Source: Clostridia bacterium
GTDB taxonomy: Bacteria > Bacillota > Clostridia > Oscillospirales > Acutalibacteraceae
DNA length: 64,000 nucleotides
Direction of reading: 5' to 3'
Assembly (NCBI GenBank): GCA_017549105.1
Contig: JAFYVN010000011.1
Span: 248,001 to 312,000, forward strand
This document shows, piece by piece, positions 11,670-19,259 of this stretch. A program made the position numbers and the translations under genes. The notes beneath the pieces were generated by a model. It worked only from the letters and a program-made list of their open reading frames with translations. It did not search any database and had not been told where the DNA came from. Every line of letters starts with the position of its first letter. Within the stretch, counting starts at the first letter, position 1.

Positions 11670-12050
11670 ATGGAATATAAGCACAACAAAAAATTAGTGC
11701 CTGCCGCGAAAGCATTAAGAAAAAATATGACAAAAGAAGAACGGCATTTATGGTATGATTTTTTGAGAGATTATCCCGTTCGTTTTAACCGTCAGAAAAT
11801 TCTTGGCAGATACATTGCGGATTTCTATTGTGCAAAAGCCAATCTTGTTATTGAACTCGACGGCTCACAGCATTTTGACCCGAAAGAAATAAAAAAAGAT
11901 GCTATACGGACAGCTTTTCTCAAAGAATACGGTATAATGGTGTTAAGAATACAGAATGACGAAATTTTCGGTAATTTTGATATGATTTGCGATTATATAG
12001 ATTCGTTGGTAAAGCAAAGAATGGCAGGGAATAAAGGCTCCCTTGAGTAA
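11670..12050 (+). CDS. DUF559 endonuclease-domain protein, copy 2
   Basis: A 126-residue DUF559 protein related to the 9238 copy: LWYDFLRDYPVRFNRQKIL, YIADFYCAKANLVIELDGSQH, then VLRIQN. The two copies are clearly homologous but well diverged, so this is not a recent duplication. It begins 11 bases after the kinase stop, without a convincing ribosome site. Its last codons (NKGSLE, then the stop) lie inside the palindromic repeat that starts at 12034, so the repeat supplies the end of the reading frame. Confidence 0.82.
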   Translation: MEYKHNKKLVPAAKALRKNMTKEERHLWYDFLRDYPVRFNRQKILGRYIADFYCAKANLVIELDGSQHFDPKEIKKDAIRTAFLKEYGIMVLRIQNDEIFGNFDMICDYIDSLVKQRMAGNKGSLE

Positions 12051-12178
12051 AGGGAGCTGTCACGAAGTGACTGAGGGATTGTAACAAAACCGGGGTTTTG
12101 TTATGTGCCTTTGGCGCATTATCGGAACAATCCTCCCGTCACCTGCGGTGCCACCCTCCTTTGCACAAGGAGGGCGAA
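12034..12178. repeat. Palindromic repeat, family 1 (permuted composite)
   Basis: Left module GCTCCCTT/AAGGGAGC, GTCAC-GAA-GTGAC, then GAGGGATTG; spacer with AAAACC/GGTTTT and ATGTGCC/GGCGCAT hairpins; right module CAATCCTCCC, a GTCACC/GGTGCC arm and CCTCCTTTG/CAAGGAGG. The two modules are those of 9112-9225 in reversed order. It overlaps the end of the second DUF559 gene. Confidence 0.8.
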
Positions 12179-12210
12179 GATACTGCAAAATTCCCGAAAG
12201 GAGCGATAAA

Positions 12211-13044
12211 TTGAAAAAAATCATTGCGACGGCATTGTCAATTCTTGTTGGCGCTTTCGGATATACGATTGTTGACCAGGCGATAGAAGACAGGGTAACA
12301 AACCTTGAATATGCTGTGTCATCGCTTGAAGCTGTTGTTGAAAGCTATCATAATGCCCCGACAACGAAATCCCCGATAACAACGCAACTTCCGACAACTG
12401 CAGTTTATCATTCCGACATGAGTTTTTCAGGTCTTTCGTCAATGGGTTATAATGTTTTCGGTTCCAAACCTTATATTTATAATGACGATAAAGATCCGAA
12501 TTCTTTACAAAAGGACTTTGGTTATAATCCGAGTTATGATTTGGGTGCGTCTCTTATCGACTTCAAAATTGAAACAGAAAAAATTGATTTTGAATATGAC
12601 GGCAAGCAGTACAGAATTCAGTTTTGGAAGGGTCAGTATATATCAGGCGATATCGGAACCGTAGGCGGTGAAGTTGGTGTTTACACCAGACCCAAGGATT
12701 CAGTTGGTGAGCACTACAACTGCCCTGCCGAAGACGATTGGCTCAAAATGGAAATGACTGTTTTTTGGGATGAGTTCAATAACGGTGAATATCTTCCCCA
12801 ATTAACAAGACATTACGATTATTTCTGGTGGGCAACAGGATTTGTTGACGGACGACTTGATGAGAATAAAAATTGCGATAAATTGCGTATACTTTGCAGA
12901 ATCACATTTGAATCCGATGAACAAGCGATTGAATTTGATAAGGCAATGGCAAACAATGGGTTTGCAAAGGTCGGTTCGTTTTCGCCCTATGAAGCTAACA
13001 CCTATAAACGTTCCGGAACAGACGTTATTTTCCTTTGGCAATAA
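12211..13044 (+). CDS. DUF4474-domain protein with N-terminal membrane anchor
   Basis: About 277 residues. TTG 12211 is preferred because AAAGGAG lies seven bases upstream; an open frame reaching back to 12103 only translates the repeat. It starts KKIIATALSILVGAFGYTIV (signal or anchor), a short coiled segment (VTNLEYAVSSLEAVVES), a Thr/Pro linker, and then the DUF4474 module: GYNPSYDLG, DFEYDGKQYRIQFWKGQY, GGEVGVYTRP, and the closing VDGRLDENKN ... FESDEQAIEF. DUF4474 proteins are common in Clostridia and of unknown function; this one would be extracytoplasmic. It sits between kinase and fucI and looks like an insertion into the cluster. Confidence 0.8.
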   Translation: MKKIIATALSILVGAFGYTIVDQAIEDRVTNLEYAVSSLEAVVESYHNAPTTKSPITTQLPTTAVYHSDMSFSGLSSMGYNVFGSKPYIYNDDKDPNSLQKDFGYNPSYDLGASLIDFKIETEKIDFEYDGKQYRIQFWKGQYISGDIGTVGGEVGVYTRPKDSVGEHYNCPAEDDWLKMEMTVFWDEFNNGEYLPQLTRHYDYFWWATGFVDGRLDENKNCDKLRILCRITFESDEQAIEFDKAMANNGFAKVGSFSPYEANTYKRSGTDVIFLWQ

Positions 13045-13100
13045 AAAGCTTAATATTTTAAAATAATATATAATCTACATACAGAAAGGAAGATGCTATT

Positions 13101-14897
13101 ATGGCAAAAAGCAGACTTATCGGCGATTATCCCGTAATCGGTATTCGCCCCATTATTGACGGAAGAAGAGGACCCCTCAAGGTCAGAGAATCCCTCGAAG
13201 ATCAGACCATGAATATGGCAAAGGCAGCCAAGGCTCTCTTTGAGGAAAACCTCCGTTATTCAAACGGCGAACCCGTTAAGGTTGTTATCGCTGACACAAC
13301 TATCGGCCGTGTTGCTGAAGCAGCAGCTTGCGCAGCAAAGTTCAAGAAGGAAGGCGTTGATATCACTCTTTCCGTTACTCCCTGCTGGTGCTACGGCTCC
13401 GAAACAATGGATATGGATCCCACAACAATCAAGGGCGTTTGGGGCTTCAACGCAACCGAAAGACCCGGCGCAGTTTATCTTGCAGCTGTTCTTGCAGCTC
13501 ACGCTCAGAAGGGTCTCCCCGCATTCGGTATCTACGGCAAGGACGTTCAGGATGCTGATGACACTTCAATGCCCGATGACGTTAAGGAAAAGCTTCTCCG
13601 CTTCGCACGTTCAGCTGTTGCAGTTGCAACAATGAGAGGCAAGAGCTATCTTCAGATCGGCTCAACCTGCATGGGTATCGCAGGTTCGGTTATCGACCCC
13701 GATTTCATCGAAGAATATCTCGGCATGAGAGTTGAATCCGTTGACGAGGTTGAAATCATCCGTCGAATGTCCGAAGGCATCTATGACGAAGATGAATATC
13801 AGAAGGCTCTTGCCTGGACAAAGGCAAAGTGTAAGGAAGGCTTCGATAAGAACCCCGACTTCGTAAAGAAGAGCGACGAACAGAAAGAAAAGGATTGGGA
13901 ATTCGTTGTTAAGATGATGTGCATCATCAAGGATCTTATGAACGGCAACGAAAATCTTCCCGAAGGCTGCGAAGAAGAAAAGGTTGGTCACAACGCAATC
14001 GCAGCAGGCTTCCAGGGTCAGAGACAGTGGACAGACTTCTATCCCAACGCTGACTTCGCAGAAGCACTTCTCAACACTTCATTTGACTGGGAAGGCGTAA
14101 GAGAGCCCTACATCCTTGCAACAGAGAACGACGTTCTCAACGGCATTGGTATGCTCTTCATGAAATTACTTACCAACAGACCCCAGATGTTTGCTGACGT
14201 TCGTACTCACTGGAGCGCAGACGCTGTCAAGAGAGTTACAGGCTACGACATCGAAGGCAAGGCAAAGGAAGCAGGCGGATTTATCCACCTCATCAACTCC
14301 GGTGCTTGCTGCCTTGACGCTTGCGGCGAAGTTAAGGACGAAAACGGCAACGGTATTATGAAAGAATGGTACAACGTTACCGAAGAGGATGCAGACAAGA
14401 TTCTCGAAGCTACAACCTGGAACGCAGCTGACAACGGCTACTTCAGAGGCGGCGGATATTCATCAAGATTCCTCACCAGAGCAGAAATGCCCGCAACAAT
14501 GATCCGTCTTAACCTCGTTAAGGGTCTCGGTCCCGTTCTTCAGATCGTTGAAGGCTGGACTGTTAACCTTCCCGACGAAGTTTCAGACACAATCTGGAAG
14601 AGAACAGACTACACATGGCCCTGCACATGGTTCGCACCCAGATGCACAGGCGAAGGCGCATTCAAGTCGGCTTACGATCTCATGAATAACTGGGGCGCAA
14701 ACCACGGCGCAATCTCCTACGGCCACATCGGTGCTGATATCATCACAATGGCATCAATGCTCCGTATCCCCGTTGCTCTCCACAACGTTGACGAAAGCAA
14801 GATCTTCCGTCCCGCTTGCTGGGGTGCATTCGGCACAAAGGATCTCGAAGGCGCAGACTTCAGAGCTTGCGAAAACTACGGTCCTCTCTACAAATAA
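13101..14897 (+). CDS. fucI: L-fucose isomerase
   Basis: A 598-residue cytoplasmic isomerase converting L-fucose to L-fuculose (also D-arabinose to D-ribulose in the family), Mn-dependent and hexameric. Motifs: [16 protein letters not shown] at the N-terminus, [59 protein letters not shown], and the C-terminal [17 protein letters not shown] containing the conserved active-site His. Length matches E. coli FucI (591). AGAAAGGAAG precedes the ATG. Codon use is strongly biased (GCA, AAG, GTT, CTC), suggesting high expression. A strong terminator follows. Confidence 0.96.
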   Translation: MAKSRLIGDYPVIGIRPIIDGRRGPLKVRESLEDQTMNMAKAAKALFEENLRYSNGEPVKVVIADTTIGRVAEAAACAAKFKKEGVDITLSVTPCWCYGSETMDMDPTTIKGVWGFNATERPGAVYLAAVLAAHAQKGLPAFGIYGKDVQDADDTSMPDDVKEKLLRFARSAVAVATMRGKSYLQIGSTCMGIAGSVIDPDFIEEYLGMRVESVDEVEIIRRMSEGIYDEDEYQKALAWTKAKCKEGFDKNPDFVKKSDEQKEKDWEFVVKMMCIIKDLMNGNENLPEGCEEEKVGHNAIAAGFQGQRQWTDFYPNADFAEALLNTSFDWEGVREPYILATENDVLNGIGMLFMKLLTNRPQMFADVRTHWSADAVKRVTGYDIEGKAKEAGGFIHLINSGACCLDACGEVKDENGNGIMKEWYNVTEEDADKILEATTWNAADNGYFRGGGYSSRFLTRAEMPATMIRLNLVKGLGPVLQIVEGWTVNLPDEVSDTIWKRTDYTWPCTWFAPRCTGEGAFKSAYDLMNNWGANHGAISYGHIGADIITMASMLRIPVALHNVDESKIFRPACWGAFGTKDLEGADFRACENYGPLYK

Positions 14898-14914
14898 TTC
14901 AAATAAAACAACAA

Positions 14915-14946
14915 AAGAGCTGTCCCGTTTGGGACGGCTCTTTTTC
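14915..14946 (+). terminator. Intrinsic terminator after fucI
   Basis: GAGCTGTCCC, GTTT loop, GGGACGGCTC, then TTTTTC, 19 bases past the fucI stop. Confidence 0.9.
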
Positions 14947-15150
14947 AATGTAAAATTCAAAATGCAAAGTGCAAAATGAAGGGTCTGCGACATTTTTAAT
15001 GCGTAATGCGTAATGCGTAATTCGTAATTAAGGGTCTGCGACGCATTATATAAGCCTCCTTTTTAAGGGAGGTGGATTTTGACGAAGGCAAAAGACGGAG
15101 GGATTTAATCAGTTTTTGCGGAGCAATATATAAATTCGGAGCGAAGCGAA
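14947..15150. repeat. Composite intergenic repeats (families 1 and 2)
   Basis: Four parts in order: AAAATTCAAAATGCAAAGTG; the triple GCGTAATGCGTAATGCGTAA; a family-1 half (GCCTCCTTTTTAAGGGAGG ... GACGGAGGGATT, 15053-15108); and GGAGCGAAGCGAACC (family-2 mark, 15138-15152). The phrase AGGGTCTGCGAC occurs twice (14980 and 15031) and its variant again at 16451. Confidence 0.75.
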
Positions 15151-15152
15151 CC

Positions 15153-15611
15153 TTAAATCTTCATTTTTAACAGCATAATTCCGTTCGGAGTTATATCAAT
15201 CGCTCCGTATTCGCCGTTCATCATTGCACCGGGGTTCATAACGTAAAGACCGTCAATATAATCTGTCACGCTTTGGTGAGTATGACCGTATAATGCAATG
15301 TGGGCGCCCATTCTCTGCGCCTTGTTTATCAGAACTCCCGTGCCGTGTTTGACGAGCTCGGAGTGACCGTGGGTGCAAAGAATTTTTTTGCCTGCGGCGG
15401 TGATAAATTCATTGTCGGGAAGCATAGAATAAAAATCGCAGTTTCCGCATACCTGAACGGTTCTGCGTCCCGCAATTTCTTCGTCGAGTGCAGTAAAATC
15501 ACGTTCTCCGTCGCCAAGATGGATAATCATATCCGCTTCGGGATGGTTCATAATTGCGGTTCTCATTTTGTAAGTTGAGCCGTGCGAATCCGAAAAAACA
15601 AGAATTCTCAT
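15153..15611 (-). CDS. YfcE/MJ0936-type metallophosphoesterase
   Basis: A 152-residue phosphodiesterase. All calcineurin-like metal motifs are present: VFSDSHG (near residue 5), HLGDGERD, VCGNCD, CTHGHS and LYGHTHQ. The small size and order fit the YfcE/YsnB/MJ0936 group, which cleaves phosphodiesters with Mn or Ni; the physiological substrate is not known. The start at 15611 (MRILVFSDSHG) is chosen because GGAGAA precedes it and because the frame further upstream overlaps the divergent gene. In related Clostridia it often follows rdgB; here it is alone and divergent from the small-protein trio. Confidence 0.9.
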   Translation of the reverse strand: MRILVFSDSHGSTYKMRTAIMNHPEADMIIHLGDGERDFTALDEEIAGRRTVQVCGNCDFYSMLPDNEFITAAGKKILCTHGHSELVKHGTGVLINKAQRMGAHIALYGHTHQSVTDYIDGLYVMNPGAMMNGEYGAIDITPNGIMLLKMKI

Positions 15612-15679
15612 CAGGGTTCTCCGTTCTGTAAATAAAAAATTCAACATATTAATTATACAGAAAGAAAGCGGTGATTGCA

Positions 15680-15898
15680 ATGAGTAAAGATAATTTTTCG
15701 ATTGAGGAAATGCTTCGTCTTGCAAAGGCGGCAAACGCAAAAAAGCCCGAGGATTTGCTCGGTGCAATGCAGAGCAAGATGCCCGACGATAAGATGAAAG
15801 AGATAAAAAGAATTCTCGGCGATAAAAAAGCGCTTGAAGACCTTCTCAGCAGCGAGCAGGCACAGAAACTTATGCGACAGTTCAGAAACGGAAAATAA
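15680..15898 (+). CDS. Small helical protein, first of a coupled trio
   Basis: A 72-residue protein, strongly helical and charged (IEEMLRLAKAANAKKPEDLL, then MKEIKRILGDKKALEDLLSS). Start ATG 15680 follows GGTGAT; an in-frame GTG at 15671 is part of that ribosome site. Two further genes follow with 2-base and overlapping junctions, so the three are one operon. I know of similar small proteins in Clostridia next to phosphoesterase genes but no assigned function; a sporulation or cell-envelope link is only a guess. Confidence 0.7.
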   Translation: MSKDNFSIEEMLRLAKAANAKKPEDLLGAMQSKMPDDKMKEIKRILGDKKALEDLLSSEQAQKLMRQFRNGK

Positions 15899-15900
15899 TT

Positions 15901-16257
15901 ATGGATAACATAAGCGATATTTTGTCCTCACTTTCCGACGAGGATATGGAAAATCTCAGAGCGGCGGCGGAAAATCTTTTTTCGCAGGATAACGGGTCGA
16001 AAGCAGAAACTTCCGACCCGGGATTTTCTATGCCCGATTTTTCGGATTTGCTCGGAAATGCGCAGATGATATCAAAAATCACTTCGATAATGGGTGCGAT
16101 GAATAAAAAAGACGACCGCACCCGTCTTATCGAAGCGCTAAAGCCTCTTCTGAGCGATAAACGGAGAAGAAAAGCCGACGAGGCAATGCAGATGATGAAG
16201 CTTATGGATCTGATGCCACTTATAGGGCAGATAACAGGGGGTAACGACGGCAGATGA
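15901..16257 (+). CDS. Small helical protein, second of the trio
   Basis: A 118-residue protein starting two bases after the previous stop. It has an acidic helical N-terminus (SDILSSLSDEDMENLRAAAE), a Pro/Phe-rich middle, and two repeating helical segments near the C-terminus (LIEALKPLLSDKRRRKADEA, MMKLMDLMPLIGQI), the latter amphipathic. No catalytic motif, signal or clear membrane span. The overlap with the next gene (ATGA) shows translational coupling. Function unknown. Confidence 0.72.
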   Translation: MDNISDILSSLSDEDMENLRAAAENLFSQDNGSKAETSDPGFSMPDFSDLLGNAQMISKITSIMGAMNKKDDRTRLIEALKPLLSDKRRRKADEAMQMMKLMDLMPLIGQITGGNDGR

Positions 16258-16424
16258 ACGAAAATATTCTCAGATTGCTTTTGCCTTCAAAAAGTCCGAC
16301 CTCAAAAAACTCCGCTGTACAAACCGACTCCGACAGAGAAATCATCCTTCCGATTGCGCTGTTGCTGATGGCGGATAAATGCGATTTCTTTCTGATTTTT
16401 GCTTTGCTTTATATATTGATGTAA
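16254..16424 (+). CDS. 56-residue hydrophobic protein, third of the trio
   Basis: Short gene: ATG 16254 overlaps the preceding TGA in the classic ATGA coupling, and the frame runs 57 codons to TAA at 16422. The product has a polar N-terminal half and a C-terminal half of two short hydrophobic stretches (IILPIALLLMADKCDFFLIF, then ALLYILM). It would be membrane associated. The coupling to the previous gene is the main reason to believe it; no family recognised with certainty. Confidence 0.65.
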   Translation: MNENILRLLLPSKSPTSKNSAVQTDSDREIILPIALLLMADKCDFFLIFALLYILM

Positions 16425-16427
16425 GTT

Positions 16428-16662
16428 CAGAATGCAGTGTGCAAAGTGAATGGTCTGCGATGCTTTTCCTCCCTTGTTAAAGGGAGGGGGACCGCTTGCG
16501 GTGGAGGGATTCTTTTTTTGAATCCCCCTTGCTCACTTCGTTCGCTTTCCCCCTTTGACAAGGGGAACTTTGGTGAAACCCTCAAAAAATTCTGCATTTT
16601 GCACTTTGCATTCTGCATTTAAAAACTCTGCGTTCTGCACTCTGAACTCTGCACTTAAAAAC
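16428..16662. repeat. Composite intergenic repeats (families 1 and 2)
   Basis: CAGAATGCAGTGTGCAAAGT at the left and several variants of TTCTGCATTTTGCACTTTGC at the right form loosely inverted ends. Between them is a long family-1 element: CCTCCCTTG/AAGGGAGG, ACCGC/GCGGT, GGATTC/GAATCC, GAACGAAGTGAGC in reverse, CCCCCTTTG/CAAGGGG. The core recurs inverted at 60300-60420. Confidence 0.8.
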
Positions 16663-16729
16663 TGTGTCTTGAAAAAAACATAAGAATATTGTAAAATAGT
16701 GAAAAAAGAAAAAGATTGGAGTGAATCAA

Positions 16730-16981
16730 ATGGTTTACACATACAGAACACGAGGCACCTGCTCACGCTCAATCCGTTTTGAGGTTGACGGCGGTGTTGT
16801 TAAAAACGTCAGCTTTGAGGGCGGTTGCAACGGTAATCTCAAGGGAATTGCCGCTCTTGTTGAGGGTATGAATATCGATGATGTTATCGAAAAGGTTGAA
16901 GGAATCCGCTGCGGATTCAAGAGCACCTCTTGCCCCGACCAGCTTGCTCAGGCTCTCAGGGAGGTAAAAAACAATGGATAA
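16730..16981 (+). CDS. TSCPD-domain protein (TIGR03905 family)
   Basis: An 83-residue protein of the uncharacterised TSCPD family. The eponymous motif is present as KSTSCPDQLAQAL near the C-terminus, with CSRSIRFEVDGGVV, FEGGCNGNLKGI and IRCGFK before it; conserved Cys suggest metal binding or a redox role, as in the C-terminal domain of some ribonucleotide reductases. ATG 16730 follows GGAGTG with correct spacing. Its end overlaps the next gene by eight bases. Confidence 0.85.
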   Translation: MVYTYRTRGTCSRSIRFEVDGGVVKNVSFEGGCNGNLKGIAALVEGMNIDDVIEKVEGIRCGFKSTSCPDQLAQALREVKNNG

Positions 16982-17408
16982 AAAGAATATGAAGCTGACC
17001 TTTTATGTTGTCTGCGGTCTGCTTCTCGGCGCACCTTACATATGGCGTCTCATAAAAGTTGTGCCCGAAATCTTTGAAAAACTGCCCAATGCAAAGGAAA
17101 TTCTTTCTGCATCGTGCTACGCAATTCTCGTTATCGCATCAATCGTTATTGCATTCAAGCTTGGTGAAGCACTCTGGTTGAGAATAATCAGCATCTATTC
17201 GTCGGTTGGACTTGCAGTCTGTATCATCACGATGATGACAAGAGCTCTCGGCGCATCCGAGATTTTTGAAGTGCTTTATGAGCTTATCTGCGCACCCTTC
17301 TTCGGCGTTGAATCGCCTATGGCAGTAACCGTGCTTATGCTCGTGCTGTCGATAACGGCATATGTTTTTCTCAACAAAATGCCCGTAAAACCCAAATCAG
17401 ACAGCTGA
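16974..17408 (+). CDS. Four-helix membrane protein
   Basis: A 144-residue integral membrane protein with about four hydrophobic segments (LTFYVVCGLLLGAPYIW; ILSASCYAILVIASIVIAF; IISIYSSVGLAVCIITMM; MAVTVLMLVLSITAYVFL). It starts inside the last codons of the TSCPD gene (ATGGATAA), so the two are translationally coupled. No family recognised. Confidence 0.75.
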   Translation: MDKKNMKLTFYVVCGLLLGAPYIWRLIKVVPEIFEKLPNAKEILSASCYAILVIASIVIAFKLGEALWLRIISIYSSVGLAVCIITMMTRALGASEIFEVLYELICAPFFGVESPMAVTVLMLVLSITAYVFLNKMPVKPKSDS

Positions 17409-17442
17409 TATGTTAAATAAATGTCAGCAAAAAATATTTTGC

Positions 17443-17471
17443 TTGCATTTACTGTTGTTTTATATTATAAT
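17443..17471 (+). promoter_or_regulatory. SigA-type promoter of the lipoprotein gene, plus leader hairpin
   Basis: TTGCAT, 17 bases, TATAAT. The leader that follows contains an ATATGAC/GTCATAT hairpin (about 17485-17510) and a strong AGGAGG site before the ATG at 17548. Confidence 0.75.
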
Positions 17472-17547
17472 TACTTCATACGCGGATATGACAAGATTCG
17501 TCATATTCAAAATGTCAAAAACATACATATTTTAGGAGGAAAAAACC

Positions 17548-18483
17548 ATGGCAAAGAAAATTCTCGCAATTCTTCTTGCACTCTCATTCGTATTTGCTTT
17601 CGCAGCTTGCGGCGGCAACGGCGATGACGAAACAACCACAGCTCCCGTAGAAACAACAGAAGATCCGTTCGCAGAAGTTGAAGCAACAGATGCTCCCACA
17701 GAAGCAGCAACAGATGCTCCCGCAACAGAAATCGCAACTGAAGCAGCTTCAGAAGAAGCAACAGAGGTTGCAGTTTCCGATCCCACAGCTGTAGCAGAAA
17801 CAGCAGCAGCTTCAGAAGAAGCAACAACAGAAGCAGCAAACGCAATGCCCGAAGGCAAGGAAGCTATTGTTACTTACTACAACACAGCTATCAACAACGC
17901 AAAGAAAAATTCAAAGAGCATTCACTCAAACTATATGAAGCACGCAGTTGCAGGCGAAATCACAGGTATTCCCTCAGCTCTTGATTCAGTCGGTCAGTCA
18001 CTCATTAAGGACAACATGGGCGAAGACGAATCAAAGAAGGACGTTACATGGACTTCAGCTGAAGACAAGAACGCATTCTTCCCCGTTGAAGGCGAAACAT
18101 ATGCATCAAAGCTCACAGCAGCAGACGTTAAGGATGCAAAGATCGTTGAAAAAGACGGCAAGTGGATTATCAGAATCACAACAGTTGCTGATCCCCGTTC
18201 AGAGGGATATTCACACAGCAACGGTCACGCTCCCAAGGCTTTCAACGCTGTTCTTCCCGGTCTTATTGACGGTTATATCCCCGGCATCGCAAAGAGCCTC
18301 TTCAGCGTTGGCACAGTTGCAACAGCATACCCCTCATCAACAGTTCAGGTTACCGTTGATCCCGCAACAGGCAACGTAACTCATGCTAACTATATGCTTT
18401 ACTGGACTCTTTATATCCCCCTCAACGGAACAGACGTTGTTCTTCCCTTCTCAACAGAAAACGATTACACAATCAACTGGTAA
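17548..18483 (+). CDS. Abundant-type lipoprotein with Thr/Ala-rich stalk
   Basis: A 311-residue lipoprotein: MAKKILAILLALSFVFAFAACGG carries a signal peptide with Cys21 as the lipid site. A stalk of about 80 residues made of T, E, A and P (TTTAPVETTE ... EATTEAAN) follows, of the sort that crosses the cell wall. The globular part (about 105-311) ends in VVLPFSTENDYTINW and I do not recognise its fold family. Strong promoter, AGGAGG site, highly biased codons and a terminator all suggest an abundant surface protein. Long antisense Leu-rich frames here are artefacts of the GCA/ACA repeats. Confidence 0.82.
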   Translation: MAKKILAILLALSFVFAFAACGGNGDDETTTAPVETTEDPFAEVEATDAPTEAATDAPATEIATEAASEEATEVAVSDPTAVAETAAASEEATTEAANAMPEGKEAIVTYYNTAINNAKKNSKSIHSNYMKHAVAGEITGIPSALDSVGQSLIKDNMGEDESKKDVTWTSAEDKNAFFPVEGETYASKLTAADVKDAKIVEKDGKWIIRITTVADPRSEGYSHSNGHAPKAFNAVLPGLIDGYIPGIAKSLFSVGTVATAYPSSTVQVTVDPATGNVTHANYMLYWTLYIPLNGTDVVLPFSTENDYTINW

Positions 18484-18493
18484 TTATTGAACA

Positions 18494-18525
18494 GGTGACC
18501 GTCAATTGGCGGTCACCATTATTTC
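18494..18525 (+). terminator. Terminator after the lipoprotein gene
   Basis: GGTGACCG/CGGTCACC stem with an eight-base loop, followed by ATTATTT. The T-tract is poor, so some readthrough into pduL is likely. Confidence 0.6.
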
Positions 18526-18561
18526 GTTAAAATTTAAATTTTAATAAAAAGGTGATTTACT

Positions 18562-19134
18562 ATGAAAAAGGAAGTTCTTGTTGAAACTTCAGCACGTCAC
18601 GTTCACGTAAGCCGTGCAGACCTCGACGTTCTTTTCGGCGAGGGTTATGAACTCACACACAAAAAGGATCTTTCACAGCCCGGTCAGTTCGCTTGCGAAG
18701 AAAGAGTTGCTGTTGTCGGTGATAAGGGCAGCTTCCCCGCTGTTTCAATCCTTGGACCCGTTCGTCCCGCAACTCAGGTTGAGCTTTCACTCACAGATGC
18801 AAGAAGCATCGGTGTTGTTGCTCCCGTAAGAGAGAGCGGCGATATCGCTTCAACAGGCGCTTGCAAGCTTGTTGGCCCCAAGGGTGAAGTTACAATCGAT
18901 TGCGGCGTTATCTCCGCAAAGAGACATATCCACGCTACTCCCGCTGATGCAGAGAAGTACGGTCTTGAGGACAAGCAGATTGTTTGCGTTAAGGTTGAAT
19001 CAGACGGCAGAAGCCTTATCTTTGACGACGTTGTAGTCAGAGTTAACCCCAACTTTGCTCTTGCTATGCACATCGATACCGATGAATCAAACGCAGCAGG
19101 CGCAAAGCCCGGTATGATGGGCGAAATCCTTTAA
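18562..19134 (+). CDS. pduL: Phosphate propanoyltransferase (PduL family)
   Basis: A 190-residue PTAC-type enzyme, exchanging CoA and phosphate on propionyl or acetyl groups. The two PduL domains are visible with their zinc-binding His motifs: ETSARHVHVSRAD near residue 10, AKRHIHATPADAEKYGL near 120, and ALAMHIDTDESNA near 170. There is no N-terminal encapsulation peptide (it begins MKKEVLVETSARHVHVS), so it is probably a free cytoplasmic form replacing Pta. No microcompartment genes are nearby; with the fucose genes it could act on propionyl-CoA from 1,2-propanediol, or simply in acetate formation. Confidence 0.93.
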   Translation: MKKEVLVETSARHVHVSRADLDVLFGEGYELTHKKDLSQPGQFACEERVAVVGDKGSFPAVSILGPVRPATQVELSLTDARSIGVVAPVRESGDIASTGACKLVGPKGEVTIDCGVISAKRHIHATPADAEKYGLEDKQIVCVKVESDGRSLIFDDVVVRVNPNFALAMHIDTDESNAAGAKPGMMGEIL

Positions 19135-19155
19135 TTTCATAACATACATACAGTT

Positions 19156-19196
19156 CACGGCACGCTTCATAACGAAGTGTGCCGTGTTTTTATTTT
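19156..19196 (+). terminator. Intrinsic terminator after pduL
   Basis: CACGGCACGCTTC / GAAGTGTGCCGTG (one mismatch), five-base loop, then TTTTTATTTT. Confidence 0.85.
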
Positions 19197-19200
19197 AATA

Positions 19201-19229
19201 TTGAATTATATAAAATGTTGTGATATATT
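19201..19229 (+). promoter_or_regulatory. Promoter of the first BspA-like gene
   Basis: TTGAAT, 17 bases, TATATT, 30 bases before a GGAGG site and the ATG at 19260. Confidence 0.65.
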
Positions 19230-19259
19230 AAAAATATAATAATTCTCGGAGGAATCAAA

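Noticed and set aside
12103..12210. N-terminal extension of the DUF4474 protein
   Set aside because: It translates the palindromic repeat and has no ribosome site; TTG 12211 has a good one and begins a signal/anchor sequence.
17507..17858. Long Leu-rich and Ala/Ser-rich antisense reading frames over the lipoprotein stalk
   Set aside because: They arise from GCA/ACA-rich repeats of the real gene on the plus strand, which has a signal peptide, promoter and ribosome site.
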